Below, one piece after another: positions 14,978 to 24,471 of a stretch of DNA of 59,675 nt; position 1 is the first letter of the stretch; the number at the start of each line of letters is the position of its first letter. Under the pieces are notes generated by a model. It was not told where the DNA came from. It did not search any database and saw only the letters and a list, made by a program, of their open reading frames with translations. The position numbers and the translations under genes were made by a program. Location: positions 1 through 59,675 of IMG/VR virus record IMGVR_UViG_3300028563_000023. One strand, given 5' to 3'. The DNA comes from a virus.

Positions 14978-17116
14978 GTGACGATCAGCAGGATCAGAGC
15001 GGGCAGCGCGAAACAGCGCAAGCCACGCACCCCGGTCAGCACCCGCCGTCGCACACGCGACCGGCCACGCGACGACAACCTGTCACTCGAGACGCTGACC
15101 GCCGCCGCGATCTACGACATCCAACTCCACACCCAGCCGCTCCACATCGGCGATGACGGCAAAGCGATCCGTGGCTCCGCGCTCGCCCTCGCGAAGAAGA
15201 ACTCGCAGGACATCCGCCGGCTGATCCAGCCGTGGCAGGCCCAGTCGATGAGCTACTACAGCCTCGTGCCGGAGGTCAAGTTCGGCACGAACTTCTTCGC
15301 ACAGATGCTCCGCAACGTGCGCCTCTTCCCCGCCAAGTTAGACCCGAAGACGCACGAGCCCGAGGAGATCCACGACGGGCCCGCGTTCGAGATCTTCAAC
15401 CAGATCGTCGACCCCGGCGGCGGCCGCACCCTGCTCCAAGACCAGTACGCGAAGCTGCGCTTCCTGATCGGCGAGTGCTACATGACCGTCTCGCCGGACG
15501 AGGATCGCGGCGAGGTGTGGGAGTGCCTGTCGCCGAACGAGCTCAGGCCGCAGCCGGGTGGCCTCGCCACCCGGTTCCGTGCGCCGATGCTTTCCGCCGA
15601 CCAGTACACGATCGGCGTCAACGAGTACATCGTCGGCAACGACCCCGCCCAGATCGAGGCGAACGGCGACGTGATCGGCCCCACGTTCGTCGAGAACGGG
15701 CCCGACATCATCAACGTCTACCGGCTCTGGCGCCCATCACCGGCCTACAGCTGGCTTGCCGACTGCAACATGCAGGCCGCGCTCGACATCCTCGACGAAC
15801 TCGTCCTCTCGACCTACTCGGTGCGCGCCCAGTTGAAGTCGCGGCTCTACCAAGCAGGCATCTTCGCCTACCCGGAAGAGGCCACCCTGCCGTCGCTCGG
15901 CAACGACCCCGAAGAGGATCCCGCCTCCGACGACCTGATGGCCCGGCTGAACGTCGCGATCATGGCGTCGCTGCGCGACCCCGGCACCGCCGCCGCCGTC
16001 TCCCCGATCGGGCTGCGGATGGCCGGCGACTTCATCGACAAGATGAAGTACATCCGGTTCAACGACAACCAGGGCGAACTCGCGGAGATCAGCCAGCGGG
16101 CGGAGATGATCGGCCGCTTCGCGACCTGCATCGAGCTCCCGAAAGAGGTCATCACCGGCACCGCCGATGTCAACCACTGGGGCGCCTGGCTGATCGACAA
16201 GCAGACCTACGACAGCTACGGCAAACCGGGCGCGCTCGAGATGGCCGCCGACTTCACCGCCGCCTATCTGCAGCCGGCGCTGCGCGGCGAAGGCGTCGCC
16301 GACTGGGATCAGTACCTGATCGGTGTCGACCCGTCCGACGTGATCAACCATCCCGACCGGGCGAAGGACGCGAAAGATCTCCGAGCCGCCGGCCTGATCA
16401 ACGACGAGGTCTACCGCGAACTGCTCGGCTTCAACGAGAACGACGCGATGAGCGACATCGAATACCAGCACTGGGCCGGGATCGCGCTCAAAGACCCTTC
16501 CTACTTCGCCTACGGCATCCCGTCGGTGCGCGCGAACATCGAGCCGGCACCGGGAGACATCGAATCGGCGACCGGCGAGGTCGCAGGCACGAACGTCAAC
16601 CCGGTCGAGGCGAACCCAGGTCCGCCGCAGGACACACCGGCCGACCAGAACGGATCCGACGGCGGCCCAGCGCTCCAAGCGTCGGCGGCGCTCGGGCGCG
16701 AGCAGCGGATCCTCGGCGCCGCCGACTACGCGATCCTGCGCGGCCGCGAGATGGCCGGCGCCCGCCTCCGCTCGCTGACCGGGCCGCGCGCCGGCAAATG
16801 CGACGAATGCCAGGAGGCGATCGTCGACGTTCCGAACTGGCTCGTCGCCGCCACGCTCGGCAAGGAGCGCGCGAAGCCGTATCTGAACACGTCCGGGCCG
16901 GGCACGACCGGGAACGGCAACCTCGTCGCCGGTGTGGCTGACGCGTTCGCCGCCGTCGTCGCAGGGATGGGCGTCGCCCCTGCTTGGGCTTCTGAGCTCG
17001 GTCGTCTGGTTGAGCAGCACGCGGCGAAGACACTGTTCCAGGAGACCCCTGATCCGTTGCCGGCCGGCTTCTCGGTGCTGCTGCAGCGGATCGACCGGCC
17101 TCTCGAGCGGTCGTGA
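14978..17116 (+). CDS. Portal protein
   Basis: 712 aa. The diagnostic region is RAEMIGRFATCIELPKEVITG then NHWGAWLIDKQTYDSYGKPG, the portal signature of actinophages (ELP-E-ITG, NHW-W-ID-QTY). It is preceded by the alpha/beta clip and stem regions. The C-terminal extension (about 570-712) carries a CDECQEAI motif, so it is longer than many portals. Forms the dodecameric DNA gate at the capsid vertex and docks TerL. GTG start 4 nt after the small upstream gene. Directly followed by the MuF/protease gene. Confidence 0.93.
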   Translation: MTISRIRAGSAKQRKPRTPVSTRRRTRDRPRDDNLSLETLTAAAIYDIQLHTQPLHIGDDGKAIRGSALALAKKNSQDIRRLIQPWQAQSMSYYSLVPEVKFGTNFFAQMLRNVRLFPAKLDPKTHEPEEIHDGPAFEIFNQIVDPGGGRTLLQDQYAKLRFLIGECYMTVSPDEDRGEVWECLSPNELRPQPGGLATRFRAPMLSADQYTIGVNEYIVGNDPAQIEANGDVIGPTFVENGPDIINVYRLWRPSPAYSWLADCNMQAALDILDELVLSTYSVRAQLKSRLYQAGIFAYPEEATLPSLGNDPEEDPASDDLMARLNVAIMASLRDPGTAAAVSPIGLRMAGDFIDKMKYIRFNDNQGELAEISQRAEMIGRFATCIELPKEVITGTADVNHWGAWLIDKQTYDSYGKPGALEMAADFTAAYLQPALRGEGVADWDQYLIGVDPSDVINHPDRAKDAKDLRAAGLINDEVYRELLGFNENDAMSDIEYQHWAGIALKDPSYFAYGIPSVRANIEPAPGDIESATGEVAGTNVNPVEANPGPPQDTPADQNGSDGGPALQASAALGREQRILGAADYAILRGREMAGARLRSLTGPRAGKCDECQEAIVDVPNWLVAATLGKERAKPYLNTSGPGTTGNGNLVAGVADAFAAVVAGMGVAPAWASELGRLVEQHAAKTLFQETPDPLPAGFSVLLQRIDRPLERS

Positions 17117-17119
17117 GCG

Positions 17120-17476
17120 ATGAGGAGGGAAGAGATCGGAGCGGCGATCTTCGGCTTCGCTCTCGCCTGCGGGATGTTCCTGGTCGCGCATCTCGCAGGC
17201 TCGTCGCTGAGTAGCAGCACGTTCTACAACGTCGGTGCGAACGAGATCCAGTGGGTCTCCGGCGTCGGCTTGATCGCCGGCCTGTCGATGGCGGCTTGGG
17301 CGCGCTGGCATAACCGTTGCGGTGTCAACCTTTGCATCCGGCGTGGCGAGCATCCCGTCGCCGGCACCGTCCGAAAGGTGTGCACCCATCACCACACGCG
17401 CGAGCATCACGAACTCGTACATGCGCTCCACTGGTGCGAGAACAAGTTCGGCTGGGGCGACACACATGGCGTCTAA
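17120..17476 (+). CDS. Two-span membrane protein with His/Cys tail
   Basis: 118 aa. Two hydrophobic segments (IFGFALACGMFLVAHLAG; VSGVGLIAGLSMAAWA), then a soluble tail with HNRCG, LCIRRGEHPVAGTVRKVCTHHHTREHH. The Cys/His density suggests a metal site. Overlaps the MuF gene by 11 nt. An unexpected membrane protein between portal and prohead protease; function unknown. Confidence 0.55.
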   Translation: MRREEIGAAIFGFALACGMFLVAHLAGSSLSSSTFYNVGANEIQWVSGVGLIAGLSMAAWARWHNRCGVNLCIRRGEHPVAGTVRKVCTHHHTREHHELVHALHWCENKFGWGDTHGV

Positions 17477-19970
17477 GCACACGAAGATCAACGACGGCTC
17501 GAAGACCGGCGCCGATAAGGCAGCCGAGCATCTTCCGGCTCTGACTCGCGCCTACGGGCGCACGTTGCGCGCCGCCGGACGTCGCGCCGCAGGCCGGATG
17601 CGGCAGATCCACCCGATCACCGCTGCGGCCGACCAGCAGCCTCCGAACTGGACGCCGCCGCCCGCCGGGCAGTTGATCGACCAGCAGGAACTCGAGGCCG
17701 ACACGCAACGGAAGACCGCGAAGCTGCACCGGCAGATGCTGACCGCTTCGGCGTCGAGCGCGATGCAGCCGTTCGACATCTCGTTCGACATCCACGCGCC
17801 GACTTCGCAGGCGATCCTGGATGCCATCGCCGCCCGCATCCAGGGAACGATCACGTCGGCGATCGAGGAGCAGATCACGGAGGCGATCCAGGAAGGTTTC
17901 GCGAACGGCTACTCCGTCGACCGTGTCGCCCGCAACATCGTCACCGCGACCGACAAGATCTCGAAGGTGCGCGCCGACATGCTCGCCCGCACCGACCTGA
18001 ACGCGCTCTCGAACGCCGGCTCGCTGCTCGGAGCCACCACCGCTGACGCGGCCTCGACGAAAACATGGCTGGCGACCGAGGACGAGCGGACACGCGAAAC
18101 GCACGCGGACGCCGACGGGCAGACCGTCGCGATCAACGACACATTCACAGTCGGCGGCGAGTCGGCCCAGTACCCAGGGGATCCGAACCTGTCATGGGAA
18201 GAGAGCGCGAACTGCCGCTGCACGCTTGTTTACGGGCAGCCGTTGACGGCTAGCGCGGCGCTCGAGCGGTTCCGCGACCATCTCTGGGAAGGCTCGTTCG
18301 ACTACGACCTTGTTGCGCGCGCGCCGAATGGCGCTATAACCTCGGGAGGAATCATGCCGACCATCGATGTCGCAACGCTTACGATCGAGGAGCGCGAAGA
18401 GCTCGCTGCGAAACTCGCAGAGCCGCTCTCGCCGGAAGCGGCACGGCTCGCCGAGGTTCGTTCCGCGCTCGTTGCAGGCGGGTTCGGCGACGCGTTCGAT
18501 GACGAGCAGTTGTCGGCGCTCATCCTCGTCAGCGAGGCGCTCGGCCTTTCCCCCGCCGCTTCGGCGCCGCGCGCTTCGCTGCCGGACTCCGCTCTACTCG
18601 CCGCTGCGTCCGGCGGAACACCGTGGACGGCAACGCTCTGCGTCGCCGGCGTCCCGACCGTCGATTCTGGTGTCAAGCGGCTGCTCTCACCCGACGGCGG
18701 CTCCTGGCTTCCGCTCCCGCTGCCGCTGATGCTGATGGAAGACGGGCCGCACGCGGATGTCGTCACCGGCGCGCCGATCTGCGGCCGCATCGACGCGATC
18801 TCCGTCGCCGGCAACCAGTACCAGGCGAACGGTGTCCTCTTCGACGACTCGGACGACCCCGAACTGCGCGCGATCGGGTCGAAGGCCGCGGCGCTCGTAG
18901 GGGAGATGCGAAGGCTCGGCATCTCGATCGACATGGTCGACTGCGAATGGGAGCCGATGGCCTACGACGCATCCTCGGTCACCGGGCTCGACGACATGCT
19001 CGACGAGGTCAACGATCCGACACAGGCCGACGAGGAGGTCAGCCCGGCCGAGGCTGGCCTGCCGAACGACATGCCGATCGAGGCCGAGCAGGATGTCGAG
19101 GCGGAGCCGGACTTCGACGACATCGAGATCATCATGGTCGCGAAGGAATGGACGATCGCCGGTGCGACCATCTGCCCGGTGCAGGCGCTCGCACCGCAGA
19201 GCACGATCTCCCTGATCGCGTCGGCGCTGAAGCGCGAAGGGAAATGGGACACCGTCACGGACATCGACGGGCCGGTTCTCACCGCTTCGGCGGCAGGGCT
19301 CGCGCCTGAGCGGCCGCCGGCGGAATGGTTCGAGAATCCCGAGCTCGGTCAACTCACGGCGCTGACGGTGACGGACGAAGGCCGCGTCTACGGGCACATG
19401 GCTCCCTGGGACGGCTGCCACACCGGTTTCCCCGGACGTTGCGTGCCGCCGCCCCGGTCGCCGTCGAACTACGCCGCATTCCATCTCGGCGAGATCCTGA
19501 CCGCCGACGGGGAGAAGGTTGCGGTCGGCACTCTGACGATGGACACCGGCCACGCCGGCCTGCGTCTCACGGCCGACAAGGCGGTCGCGCACTACGACAA
19601 CACCGGCACCGCCGCCGCCTATGTGCGCGCCGGCGAGGACGCGTTCGGGATCTGGGTTGCCGGCACGTTGAGCGCCCGGCTGTCGGCAGCGGACGCGCAA
19701 GCGTTGATGGCGTCGAAGCCGTCCGGAGACTGGCGTGAGGTTTTCCGCGGCAAGGGCAAGGATCTGATCGGCGCTCTCCAGGTGAATGTTCCCGGCTTCC
19801 CCGTTCCTCGCGCCCTGACTGCTTCCGGGCTGCTTCCCGACGGGGAAGATGCGGTGCAGTTCGTCGAGTCGGCCGCGTGCCAGCCGTGCGAGGAGGCGCT
19901 CGAGCGCGAGCTCGCGGTGTTGGCCGCTTCGGCCGACGGTATCGAAGGCCTCGCCGAGCTCGTCGCGTAA
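17466..19970 (+). CDS. MuF-like head morphogenesis / capsid maturation protease fusion
   Basis: 834 aa. Residues about 85-260 are a phage Mu gpF-like domain, ending in the conserved TWLATEDERTRETH...ADGQTV then PNLSWEESANCRCTLVYG. After a linker (about 300-380), the C-terminal half (about 385-830) looks like a prohead protease: TLCVAGVPTVDSGVKRLL, GHMAPWDGCHTGFPG near 643, and LRLTADKAVAHYDNTG with candidate catalytic His and Ser. MuF-protease fusions are known in actinophages. It would be packaged at the portal vertex and cleave the capsid delta domain. ATG 17466 chosen; longer upstream frames overlap the membrane protein. Confidence 0.85.
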   Translation: MASKHTKINDGSKTGADKAAEHLPALTRAYGRTLRAAGRRAAGRMRQIHPITAAADQQPPNWTPPPAGQLIDQQELEADTQRKTAKLHRQMLTASASSAMQPFDISFDIHAPTSQAILDAIAARIQGTITSAIEEQITEAIQEGFANGYSVDRVARNIVTATDKISKVRADMLARTDLNALSNAGSLLGATTADAASTKTWLATEDERTRETHADADGQTVAINDTFTVGGESAQYPGDPNLSWEESANCRCTLVYGQPLTASAALERFRDHLWEGSFDYDLVARAPNGAITSGGIMPTIDVATLTIEEREELAAKLAEPLSPEAARLAEVRSALVAGGFGDAFDDEQLSALILVSEALGLSPAASAPRASLPDSALLAAASGGTPWTATLCVAGVPTVDSGVKRLLSPDGGSWLPLPLPLMLMEDGPHADVVTGAPICGRIDAISVAGNQYQANGVLFDDSDDPELRAIGSKAAALVGEMRRLGISIDMVDCEWEPMAYDASSVTGLDDMLDEVNDPTQADEEVSPAEAGLPNDMPIEAEQDVEAEPDFDDIEIIMVAKEWTIAGATICPVQALAPQSTISLIASALKREGKWDTVTDIDGPVLTASAAGLAPERPPAEWFENPELGQLTALTVTDEGRVYGHMAPWDGCHTGFPGRCVPPPRSPSNYAAFHLGEILTADGEKVAVGTLTMDTGHAGLRLTADKAVAHYDNTGTAAAYVRAGEDAFGIWVAGTLSARLSAADAQALMASKPSGDWREVFRGKGKDLIGALQVNVPGFPVPRALTASGLLPDGEDAVQFVESAACQPCEEALERELAVLAASADGIEGLAELVA

Positions 19971-20515
19971 TGCTAGAGCGGCGCTTCGCCACTTCGTTCC
20001 GCGGCGTCGATGATTCGTCGCCCGGCCTCATCCAGAAGGATGACGGCACCGTCTGGCTCGTCAACCCAGACGGCTCCGAGACGCAGTTGCCCGGCGGTGC
20101 GGGAGCGCTCCCGATCTGGACGAACCTGATCGACGGCGTCACGGTCACTAACGGCACCGTCGATGTGTCGAACAGCTACGCCTACGCGCTCACGCAGGCC
20201 GTCGACCCGGACGGCGAGTTTCCGTCAGTCACGTCGATCTGGCTACGGATCATCTACGGCACCTACGCTGGCGGTGGCGAGGCGGGCACGTTGACGATCG
20301 AGCTGCCGGACGGCTCGGCTGCTGGAAGTCAGAACTACAAGGCGAACACGGCCGAGGTCTCGGGGATGTGGTCGACGGGCGGCATCGGCTCGTGGGATGC
20401 GTTCGGCCCGGCGACCTGGGCGTCGATCGACGGCTCGGTCGTCGTAGCGGGCTCGCCGACGTTTGATGTGGGCGAGATCTTGATCGCCGGCATGGGCACC
20501 TTCCCGTCGTTCTGA
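19970..20515 (+). CDS. Virion-associated protein with shared N-terminal motif
   Basis: 181 aa. The N-terminal 45 residues (FRG, PGL, DGTVWLV, PDGSETQL) are clearly related to those of the protein at 26620, while the remainders differ. The rest is beta-rich (TVTNGTVDVSNSY, AGTLTIELPDGS). ATG overlaps the previous stop (TAATG). A capsid- or fibre-bound decoration protein whose shared head is an attachment module is inference. Confidence 0.55.
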   Translation: MLERRFATSFRGVDDSSPGLIQKDDGTVWLVNPDGSETQLPGGAGALPIWTNLIDGVTVTNGTVDVSNSYAYALTQAVDPDGEFPSVTSIWLRIIYGTYAGGGEAGTLTIELPDGSAAGSQNYKANTAEVSGMWSTGGIGSWDAFGPATWASIDGSVVVAGSPTFDVGEILIAGMGTFPSF

Positions 20516-21169
20516 GTGCTACGGGTCGTCGTCCAGCACGACCCGCGCCGCGCCGACCTCCTACCGCGCCTCCTGCCCGATCTTCCCGGCGCGCAAGTGG
20601 TCGCCGACCCCGACCCGACGAACCCGAAACGGTCGCCGTGGCGCTGCTATCTGGCTTGTCTTAGCCAGATTAAGCCCGACGACTCACACCTTCTAATCAT
20701 TCAGGACGACGCGCTCGTCTGCCTCGACTTTCTGCCGACCGTTGAGAACGTGATCGCAGCGCATCCCGACCGGATCACCTGCCTGTTCGTGCCCGGCACG
20801 CCGCATGGCGGTTCGCGCGCGATGCTCGACGCCTGCGGCCGCGACGAGCACTGGGCCCGCATCCCCGAGCAGGCGTTCGTTCCCTGCGTCGCGATCGTCT
20901 GGCCGCGCGCCGAAGCGGAAGCGCTACTCGCCTACTCGGAGGCTAGGCCGTTCGCGCGCGGGCGCACAGCTGACGACGCCAACGTGAAGGAGTGGGCGAA
21001 GATCGCGCAGCGGCCCGTCTGGATGACCGTTCCGTCCCTCGTCGACCATCCCGACGATGTCGCGTCGCTCGCCGGCCAGACCGCGATGGGCGGCCGCAAC
21101 CCGGCGCGCACCGCCTGCTGCTGGGCCGGACGGGAGTGGTCGCCCAGCCAAGTCGACTGGGCGACCTAG
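20516..21169 (+). CDS. Glycosyltransferase-like protein
   Basis: 217 aa. MLRVVVQHDPRRADLLPRLL starts a GT-A-like strand/helix. SHLLIIQDDALVCLDFL (about 58-74) matches the strand plus acidic pair of glycosyltransferases reminiscent of family 25. CVAIVWPRAEAEALL and an acidic ADDANVKEW follow. Sits inside the head gene cluster directly behind a virion-associated protein, suggesting virion glycosylation; not proven. Confidence 0.6.
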   Translation: MLRVVVQHDPRRADLLPRLLPDLPGAQVVADPDPTNPKRSPWRCYLACLSQIKPDDSHLLIIQDDALVCLDFLPTVENVIAAHPDRITCLFVPGTPHGGSRAMLDACGRDEHWARIPEQAFVPCVAIVWPRAEAEALLAYSEARPFARGRTADDANVKEWAKIAQRPVWMTVPSLVDHPDDVASLAGQTAMGGRNPARTACCWAGREWSPSQVDWAT

Positions 21170-21178
21170 AGATCCCTC

Positions 21179-22030
21179 TCAGCGGGTCGGTGCGTCGCCG
21201 ACGTAGGTGTGCGGAAACTTCTCAGCGAGAGTCTCCGCCACCTTCTCCAGCGCGTCCCGGACGATCACGTCGGGACGGTCGAGCATGTAGCCGAGCGTCA
21301 ACTTGCCGCTGTTCAGACGGAAGCGGAGACGCGCGTTGATCCTGGACGGCTGTTCGCCAAAGAACGGTGCGACGACCAGCAGGATCTGCGTCGGCACCGT
21401 CAACTGGCCGGTCAACCCAGCCGTCGCGGTTCCCTCTTCGTCGTACTGGAACTGCTGGATCCCGGTCGACAGACGGATGCTCGATCGGAAGTTCGCGCCG
21501 CTCGTCATCTGGAATGTCTGCGCGATCTCCAGCAGGTCGGCGCCGTCGGGCACCGCGATCTCTTCGAGGCCGCCTTCGATGTGCTCGGCGAAGTCGACCT
21601 GCGACAGCATCTTGCGATCCTGGGCGATCCAGTAGTTCCACTCGGCGGTGTGGGCGAGTTGCAGATCGACGCGCCACTCGCGCCAGCCGGCCTTCTTCGC
21701 GGCGTGATCATCAAGGATCGAAACCACCTTGCCGCTGGTCGGATGAACCCAGACCGTCGACGCGTCCGCGTCCAGGTGCTCTTCGACGTACTGAGAGAAC
21801 GCCTCGACGGTCGCGGGACGGTAGACGCCGGTCTTGCGGGTCGGTGCTTCCCGCCAGTCCGACAGGTCGGGAAGAACGAGCTCCGACCCGGCCGGCACGA
21901 CGATCCCGAGCGGCTTCTCCGGGTCGAGCACGTTCGGTTCGGCCGCGCGTGTGGCGACATCGATCACGGCCTGCTCGTCGGTCGCACCCGACGCGAGGAC
22001 GGGGCTGAGAATCTCTTCGTCAGCAGCCAT
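21179..22030 (-). CDS. DUF2303 family protein
   Basis: 283 aa. Organisation and motifs of DUF2303 (YfdQ-like): GIVVPAGSELVLPDLSDWRE, YRPATVEAFSQYVEEHLD, WVHPTSGKVVSILDDH and the C-terminal LTVPTQILLVVAPFFGEQP. Function of the family is unknown; it is usually in early gene clusters. Its ATG overlaps the stop of the upstream minus-strand gene (TAATG). The pair runs against the structural operon just before the major capsid gene. Confidence 0.85.
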   Translation of the reverse strand: MAADEEILSPVLASGATDEQAVIDVATRAAEPNVLDPEKPLGIVVPAGSELVLPDLSDWREAPTRKTGVYRPATVEAFSQYVEEHLDADASTVWVHPTSGKVVSILDDHAAKKAGWREWRVDLQLAHTAEWNYWIAQDRKMLSQVDFAEHIEGGLEEIAVPDGADLLEIAQTFQMTSGANFRSSIRLSTGIQQFQYDEEGTATAGLTGQLTVPTQILLVVAPFFGEQPSRINARLRFRLNSGKLTLGYMLDRPDVIVRDALEKVAETLAEKFPHTYVGDAPTR

Positions 22031-22374
22031 TACGCCGTCTCACGCTTTCCGCCCTCGACAGCCTCGAACGGAAGCTCGGGCTGTGCCGGGTTGCGCCGCG
22101 ACAGGTTGCCGGCCGCGTCGACGAACCAGATCGCCGCACCACGGTTCGCCTGCGGAACGACCGCCTTGATCTTGTCGGTGATCACCACGGTCGCGCCGTC
22201 GTCGTTCGCCTTGATGTCAATGGTGAGGACGAGTTGTCCCTTCTTGCCGTGCTCGATGCAGGCCGCGACGATCTCGCTGATCGCGTCGGAGAGCTCGCCG
22301 TGCAATCCTCCGCCGCGCTGCTCCTGCAGGAACGCCGCGAACGGTTTCCGTGCGCCATCGTCTGAATCTGGCAT
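22030..22374 (-). CDS. Conserved partner upstream of DUF2303
   Basis: 114 aa. FAAFLQEQRGGGLHGELSDAISEIVAACIEHGKKGQLVLTIDIKA is a helical half followed by strands (VVITDKIKAVVPQ) and an AIWFVDAAGNLSRRNP tail. I recall similar small proteins beside DUF2303 in actinophages. A strong Shine-Dalgarno (GGAAGGAG on the minus strand) precedes the ATG at 22374, which rules out the longer upstream frame. Confidence 0.7.
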   Translation of the reverse strand: MPDSDDGARKPFAAFLQEQRGGGLHGELSDAISEIVAACIEHGKKGQLVLTIDIKANDDGATVVITDKIKAVVPQANRGAAIWFVDAAGNLSRRNPAQPELPFEAVEGGKRETA

Positions 22375-22675
22375 GTTGCTCCTTCCCTCTCGTTTGACGG
22401 CACCAGACGGATAGAGTCTATAAGACCGCGTCCGGCGGTGCATAGAGTGAGGTGCCGGGTTCGTGCTCGCGACGCGCCAGACACGCTTCGCCCTCAGCCG
22501 AACCCGGCACCTTCTCGACAAGGAACGCGCGCCTTCCCCTTGCGCCGTTTCCCAAACCCTGCTTTACTACCGCGCAAGTCGTTGACCGCCTAGCTGTCAC
22601 GATCCAGTCGGGCCGCATAGCTGCTCCGGCGAAGTGAATTTTCCGTCTCTTCCACTTCGCAGAAGGAGCACCGCT
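22375..22675. promoter_or_regulatory. Divergent control region between DUF2303 pair and capsid gene
   Basis: 301 nt without a convincing gene. On the + strand TTGACG (22394-22399) and TCTATA (22417-22422) are spaced by 17 nt, a good promoter for the head operon. The capsid leader has a 7-bp hairpin CGAAGTG (22630-22636)/CACTTCG (22653-22659) just before the Shine-Dalgarno AAGGAG (22663-22668) and may stabilise the mRNA. A 61-aa + strand open frame inside (from 22452) is low-complexity and not believed. Confidence 0.5.
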
Positions 22676-24424
22676 ATGGAACCGCTGTTCCCCGCACTGC
22701 CCGAGAGTTTCGACGCTGTCAGCGACGACGATCTCGCATCCCTTCTCGCCCAGACCGTCGAGGCGAAAGACAAGATTCGCGCCCAGGACGCCGAGTTCCT
22801 CGGTGAACTGAGCGCCACCGAGGTTCTCGAGACGATGAAGACCGTCGTCTCGAACATCCTGGCGCTGAAGGCCGAAGAGGCCCGGCGTGCCGAGGCCGAG
22901 ACGACGCTCGCCTCCGAGCTCGAGAGCCTGAACGCGCAGGCCGCCGAAGTGCTCGCCGTCGCCGACGACGAGTCGGGAGACGACACGGGTGACGAGACCG
23001 AGGACGAGCTCGCCGCAGAGACCGAGACGGTCGAAGCGGTCGCCGAGGCCCCGGTTGTCGAAGAGGTCCCCGAGGTTGTCGTCGCGTCCGCGCCGCCGCT
23101 CCGCCGCCGACCCGCGCAGGGACGGCACACCGCCGTCCAGGCAGCACCCCCGAACCGCGGCATCGCGCTCACCGCGTCCGCCGACATCGACGGCTTCCGC
23201 GCCGGCGAGATTCTCGATGACGAGAGCCTCGCGCTTGCGATCCGGGCGGCGGCGAACCGCAAGACCGCCGTGCCGAAGGGCTTCTCGGACAACGTGGTCG
23301 TTGCCAGGCTCGACCTCCGCGACAACGACGCGATCCCCGGCTACCGGCGCCTCCTCGGAGACGACGTGCTCGGAAACACGAAGAAGATCGACGCGCTCGT
23401 CGCCGCAGCCAAGCAGGGCGGCATCGGCGGAGGCGAAGAGGAAGCGTTCGCCCTGGTGGCGTCCGGCGGAATCTGCGCCCCCGTCACACCGTACTACCAG
23501 CTGGCGAACGTCTCGACCGTCGAGCGGCCCGTCCGTGACGCCCTCGTCGGCTTCATCGCCGACCGCGGCGGCATCAACTTCGCACCGCCCCCGGTCATCT
23601 CCGACATCACCGACGCGGTCGGGATCATCACCGCCGACCAGGACGCGGCCGGAGGGTCGGCCGGCACGAAGACCTGCCAGACGGTGATCTGCCCCGACTT
23701 CGAGATCGTCACCGTCGACTCGATCTTCCACTGCGTCACCGCCGGGAACCTCGGCGCCCGGGCGTTCCCGGAGCAGATCGCTCAGTTCAACGCGCTCGTC
23801 CTCGCACAGCACGCACGGGTCGCAGAGACGAACCTGCTGAACGCGATCAAGGCCGGATCGACCGCCGTCACCGCGAACGGCCAGGGTGCCGCCAACGATG
23901 GAGCGACGGCGACTCTGCTGAACGACATCCTCGTCGCCGCCGCCGGCTACCGGTCGCGGAACCGCATGACGCAGGGCGCACGGCTGCAGGCCATCCTGCC
24001 GGCCTGGACAGCCGACTTGCTCGTCGGTGACCTCGTCGCATCGCAGTTCCAGCGCTTCCAGTACAACCAGCAGGGCGTCACCGATCTGCTCAACTCGTTC
24101 GGCGTCTCGGTCTCCTGGACGCTCGACGGGCCGTCCGACGGGATCGCCCAGGTATTCGGTGCGCAGAGCCCCGGAGCGGTCGACCCGTATCCGACGGCGA
24201 TCCAGTGGGCGCTGTTCGCACCGGGATCGTGGCTCTTCGTCGACTCCGGAGTGCTCGAGCTCGGCATCGTCCGAGACTCGGTACTCAACGCGACTAACAG
24301 CTACCAGATCTTCGGCGAGTCCTGGGAGAACGCCGCCGGCATCGGCGTCGAGTCTCTCTGGATCACATCGACGGTCTGCGCCAGCGGCATCGTTTCGGCC
24401 CCAGTTGCCCCGGCTGGCTGCTAG
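22676..24424 (+). CDS. Major capsid protein with N-terminal scaffold (delta) domain
   Basis: 582 aa. Residues 1-100 are helical coiled coil (LAQTVEAKDKIRAQDAEFLG, ALKAEEARRAEAE), about 100-140 a very acidic linker (DDESGDDTGDETEDE), then a basic RRRPAQGRH patch. The capsid domain follows: GGICAPVTPYYQLANVS, EQIAQFNALVLAQHARVAETNLL, GARLQAILPAWTADLL, and the C-terminal VLELGIVRDSVLN. This is the HK97-fold arrangement with a cleavable delta domain, matching the protease upstream. ATG chosen for the AAGGAG 7 nt before it. Confidence 0.9.
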   Translation: MEPLFPALPESFDAVSDDDLASLLAQTVEAKDKIRAQDAEFLGELSATEVLETMKTVVSNILALKAEEARRAEAETTLASELESLNAQAAEVLAVADDESGDDTGDETEDELAAETETVEAVAEAPVVEEVPEVVVASAPPLRRRPAQGRHTAVQAAPPNRGIALTASADIDGFRAGEILDDESLALAIRAAANRKTAVPKGFSDNVVVARLDLRDNDAIPGYRRLLGDDVLGNTKKIDALVAAAKQGGIGGGEEEAFALVASGGICAPVTPYYQLANVSTVERPVRDALVGFIADRGGINFAPPPVISDITDAVGIITADQDAAGGSAGTKTCQTVICPDFEIVTVDSIFHCVTAGNLGARAFPEQIAQFNALVLAQHARVAETNLLNAIKAGSTAVTANGQGAANDGATATLLNDILVAAAGYRSRNRMTQGARLQAILPAWTADLLVGDLVASQFQRFQYNQQGVTDLLNSFGVSVSWTLDGPSDGIAQVFGAQSPGAVDPYPTAIQWALFAPGSWLFVDSGVLELGIVRDSVLNATNSYQIFGESWENAAGIGVESLWITSTVCASGIVSAPVAPAGC

Positions 24425-24471
24425 AGCTAAGGCGTCGAGATCGAAACGAAGACAGAGGGGAGGGCTGAACG

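Noticed and set aside
22452-22637. 61-aa + strand frame in the capsid leader
   Set aside because: Low-complexity Arg/Ser/Pro composition, no start signal, lies over likely promoter and leader elements.
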